A DNA stretch of 64,000 nt from Thermohalobaculum sp039180675 (lineage in GTDB: Bacteria > Pseudomonadota > Alphaproteobacteria > Rhodobacterales > Rhodobacteraceae): assembly GCA_039180675.1 (NCBI GenBank), contig JBCDDC010000003.1, positions 124,001-188,000 of the forward strand. Direction: 5' to 3'. A model generated the notes under the pieces. It did not search any database. It saw only the letters and a list, made by a program, of their open reading frames with translations, and was not told where the DNA came from. Below, piece after piece: positions 62,280 through 64,000 of the stretch. The position numbers and the translations under genes are program-made. Numbering within the stretch: position 1 is the stretch's first letter; every line of letters starts with the position of its first letter.

Positions 62280-64000
62280 TTCTTGGCTTCTCCGTCGGCC
62301 GGTCTTCGCTTCTTGAAGCTCGCTGCGACATTGCCGAAGAAATCGACCTGCACACCCTGACTTCGCATGATCGCGTATTGCTGGATGAAGGTGATCGTGT
62401 TGTTGGCCACCCAGTAGATCACCAGCCCGCTCGCGAACGTGCCCAAGAGGAACATGAAGACCCAGGGCATCCAGGCAAAGATCATCGCCTGGGTCGGGTC
62501 GGTCGGCGCCGGGTTCAGCTTTTGCTGCATCCACATGGTGATGCCCATCAGGATCGGCCAGACCCCGATGGAGACGAGCGCAAGCACCGCCGGGATCTCA
62601 TAAGGCAGCAGCCCGAAGAGGTTCATGAAGCTGGTCGGATCCGGAGCCGAGAGATCTTCGATCCAGCCAACGAATGGCGCGTGGCGCATCTCGATCGCGA
62701 CGAAGAGCACTTTGTAGAGCGAGAAGAAGATCGGGATCTGCAGCAGGATCGGTAAACAGCCTGAGGCAGGGTTCACCTTCTCTTTCTTGTAGAGTTCCAT
62801 CATCTCGACCTGCATCTTCTGCCGGTCGTCGCCGCAGCGCTCCTTGATCTTCTCCATCTCCGGCTGGAGCTGCTTCATCCGGCTCATCGAGACATAGGAC
62901 TTGTAGGCCAGCGGGAAGAGCACGGCTTTAACGATCAGGGTCAGCCCGATGATCGCCCAGCCCATGTTGCCGACGATGTCGTTGACCCAAAGCAGCAGGC
63001 GGAAGAGCGGTTGGGTGAGGAAGTAGAACCACCCCCAGTCGATCGCCTTGTGCAGGTTCTGGATGCCGAGGCTGTCTTCGTAGCCCGCGAGCGTGCGATA
63101 TTCCTTGGCGCCCGCGAAGTACATCGTCTCCATCGAGGCGGAGCTTCCCGGGGCGATGGTCATCAGCGGCAGGCGCATCTCGGCGCGGTATTCTTCGCGC
63201 CGGGTCTGAGTGCCCGGAATGAACTTGTAGACGGCATTGAAGCTTTGCCCCGGCGCGGGGATCAGCGCGGTGAGCCAGTATTTGTCGGTCAGCGCGACCC
63301 AGCCGTTTTCCTGAACCGCGGTCGCCTCGGCCAACCCGCCCTCGAGCGTGCTCGGCGCGAGGTCGTCGAAATCCGAGAAGGTGAGCAGAAGCAACTCGTC
63401 GTCCGTTGCAGCAACCCCGCCTTCGTGCAGAATCCATAGTTGCTGCAGGTCGGGCAGGTCCCGGCGCGCGACATACCCGTATGGCGCGAGGCTGACCGGG
63501 GCGTCGGTGGTGTTCTCGACCGCCTGCGTGACGCGGAACATGAAACGCTCGTCCAGTGCGTAGGTCCGGCGGAAGATCAGGCCTGCTTCGTTCTGGTATT
63601 TCAGCGTGACCGGACTGGAGGGCGTGAGCCGATCACCGCTTTCGAGCACCCATTCCGTGTTCGGGTTAGGCAGGGTTCCGGTGTTGCCGTCCGCCGTGCG
63701 CAGCCAGCCATAGGTCGCGTAATATGGATGCGGGCCGCCGGTTGGGCTCAGGACCGTGACAGTGTCCGAGTTCGGATCGAGCGTCTCGCGGTAGTCGGAG
63801 AGATGAAGGTCGTCCAGCCGCCCGCCTTTCAGCGAGATCGAGCCCCAGACGGCCCCAGATTCGACATCCACGCGGCCGGTGCGTGCGAGCGCGCCGTCCC
63901 GATCAAGTGTCAGTGCGGGTTGATCTCCGGCGACGGCGGCGTCCACATCGCTCTGTGTCCGGGCGCCTGTGGAGCCGGTCTCCTCCACAGCCGTCGGCTC
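62276..64000 (-). CDS. yidC: Membrane protein insertase YidC, partial (N-terminus beyond right edge)
   Basis: The frame continues through the window edge at 64000, so the first transmembrane helix is missing. Seen are the periplasmic beta-sandwich domain (VLSPTGGPHPYYATYGWL) and the conserved C-terminal bundle, including MSRMKQLQPEMEKIKERCGD, NPASGCLPILLQIPIFFSLY and the final helices. YidC inserts and folds membrane proteins with or without SecYEG. Order yidC-MOSC-yihA matches relatives of this order. Confidence 0.96.
   Translation of the reverse strand, partial: EPTAVEETGSTGARTQSDVDAAVAGDQPALTLDRDGALARTGRVDVESGAVWGSISLKGGRLDDLHLSDYRETLDPNSDTVTVLSPTGGPHPYYATYGWLRTADGNTGTLPNPNTEWVLESGDRLTPSSPVTLKYQNEAGLIFRRTYALDERFMFRVTQAVENTTDAPVSLAPYGYVARRDLPDLQQLWILHEGGVAATDDELLLLTFSDFDDLAPSTLEGGLAEATAVQENGWVALTDKYWLTALIPAPGQSFNAVYKFIPGTQTRREEYRAEMRLPLMTIAPGSSASMETMYFAGAKEYRTLAGYEDSLGIQNLHKAIDWGWFYFLTQPLFRLLLWVNDIVGNMGWAIIGLTLIVKAVLFPLAYKSYVSMSRMKQLQPEMEKIKERCGDDRQKMQVEMMELYKKEKVNPASGCLPILLQIPIFFSLYKVLFVAIEMRHAPFVGWIEDLSAPDPTSFMNLFGLLPYEIPAVLALVSIGVWPILMGITMWMQQKLNPAPTDPTQAMIFAWMPWVFMFLLGTFASGLVIYWVANNTITFIQQYAIMRSQGVQVDFFGNVAASFKKRRPADGEAKK

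Overview
The window is a stretch of ordinary chromosome from an alphaproteobacterium, most likely of the Rhodobacterales (Roseobacter/Rhodobacter relatives). The evidence is a RegB/PrrB-type redox kinase divergent from a SenC/SCO gene, an aap/bzt-type amino-acid ABC operon, intracellular PHB depolymerase, the order aroA-(GFA)-cmk-rpsA-ihfB-lapA-trpF, an AddAB locus linked to tsaE-amgK-murU, an ImuAB mutasome pair with an alphaproteobacterial LexA box, and uniformly GC-rich coding with many 4-bp start/stop overlaps. I see no rRNA, CRISPR array, prophage or intact insertion sequence. The one tRNA is tRNA-Ala(GGC).

Layout. 0-3.6 kb (minus): an SPFH-GYF protein and two paralogous zinc-ribbon proteins (the last cut by the left edge), a tRNA-Ala with a strong terminator, a fragment of an FAD oxidoreductase behind the tRNA, and an acidic-tailed FYDLN protein. 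3.8-10.3 kb: phaZ, a YgjP-like metallopeptidase, senC, regB, and a PAS protein whose histidine-kinase core has lost its phospho-acceptor histidine. 10.4-19.4 kb (plus): a tightly coupled train tsaE-amgK-murU-addB-addA, then trxA and a terminator. 19.4-27.4 kb (mostly minus): folC, accD, a cupin, an alpha/beta hydrolase, and trpA/trpB/trpF separated by non-trp genes. 27.4-32.5 kb (minus): lapA, ihfB, rpsA, cmk, a GFA protein and aroA.

32.5-35 kb: imuA-imuB under a LexA box, with an 8-codon stub where dnaE2 would be expected and no dnaE2 in the window. 35-39.6 kb: mntR divergent from a manganese/zinc-type ABC transporter whose two permeases each carry a C-terminal winged-helix domain. 39.6-46.8 kb: an EamA transporter, argG, a DUF4261-like protein, a DUF2147 protein, aminopeptidase P, a DUF427 protein, a small lipoprotein and a haloacid-dehalogenase-like enzyme. 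47-52.6 kb: bfd-bfr with twin Irr-like boxes, a ClC channel, a thioesterase, a D-lactate/glycolate-oxidase-type flavoprotein and cystathionine beta-lyase. 53-58 kb: aapJQMP, followed by a terminator and a 25-residue membrane peptide. 58-64 kb (minus): a SixA-like phosphatase, an Fe-S protein, argB, a small secreted protein, yihA, a MOSC protein and yidC (cut by the right edge).

The functional themes are housekeeping (cell-wall recycling, recombination, aromatic and arginine biosynthesis, translation, membrane insertion) together with metal and redox control. RegB/SenC, MntR with its transporter, and Bfd/Bfr with iron-type operators all lie here. The points most worth a second look are the kinase-dead PAS protein beside RegB, the twin operators inside the bfd reading frame, the winged-helix permeases, the truncated dnaE2 position, the SPFH/zinc-ribbon module and the 25-residue peptide.
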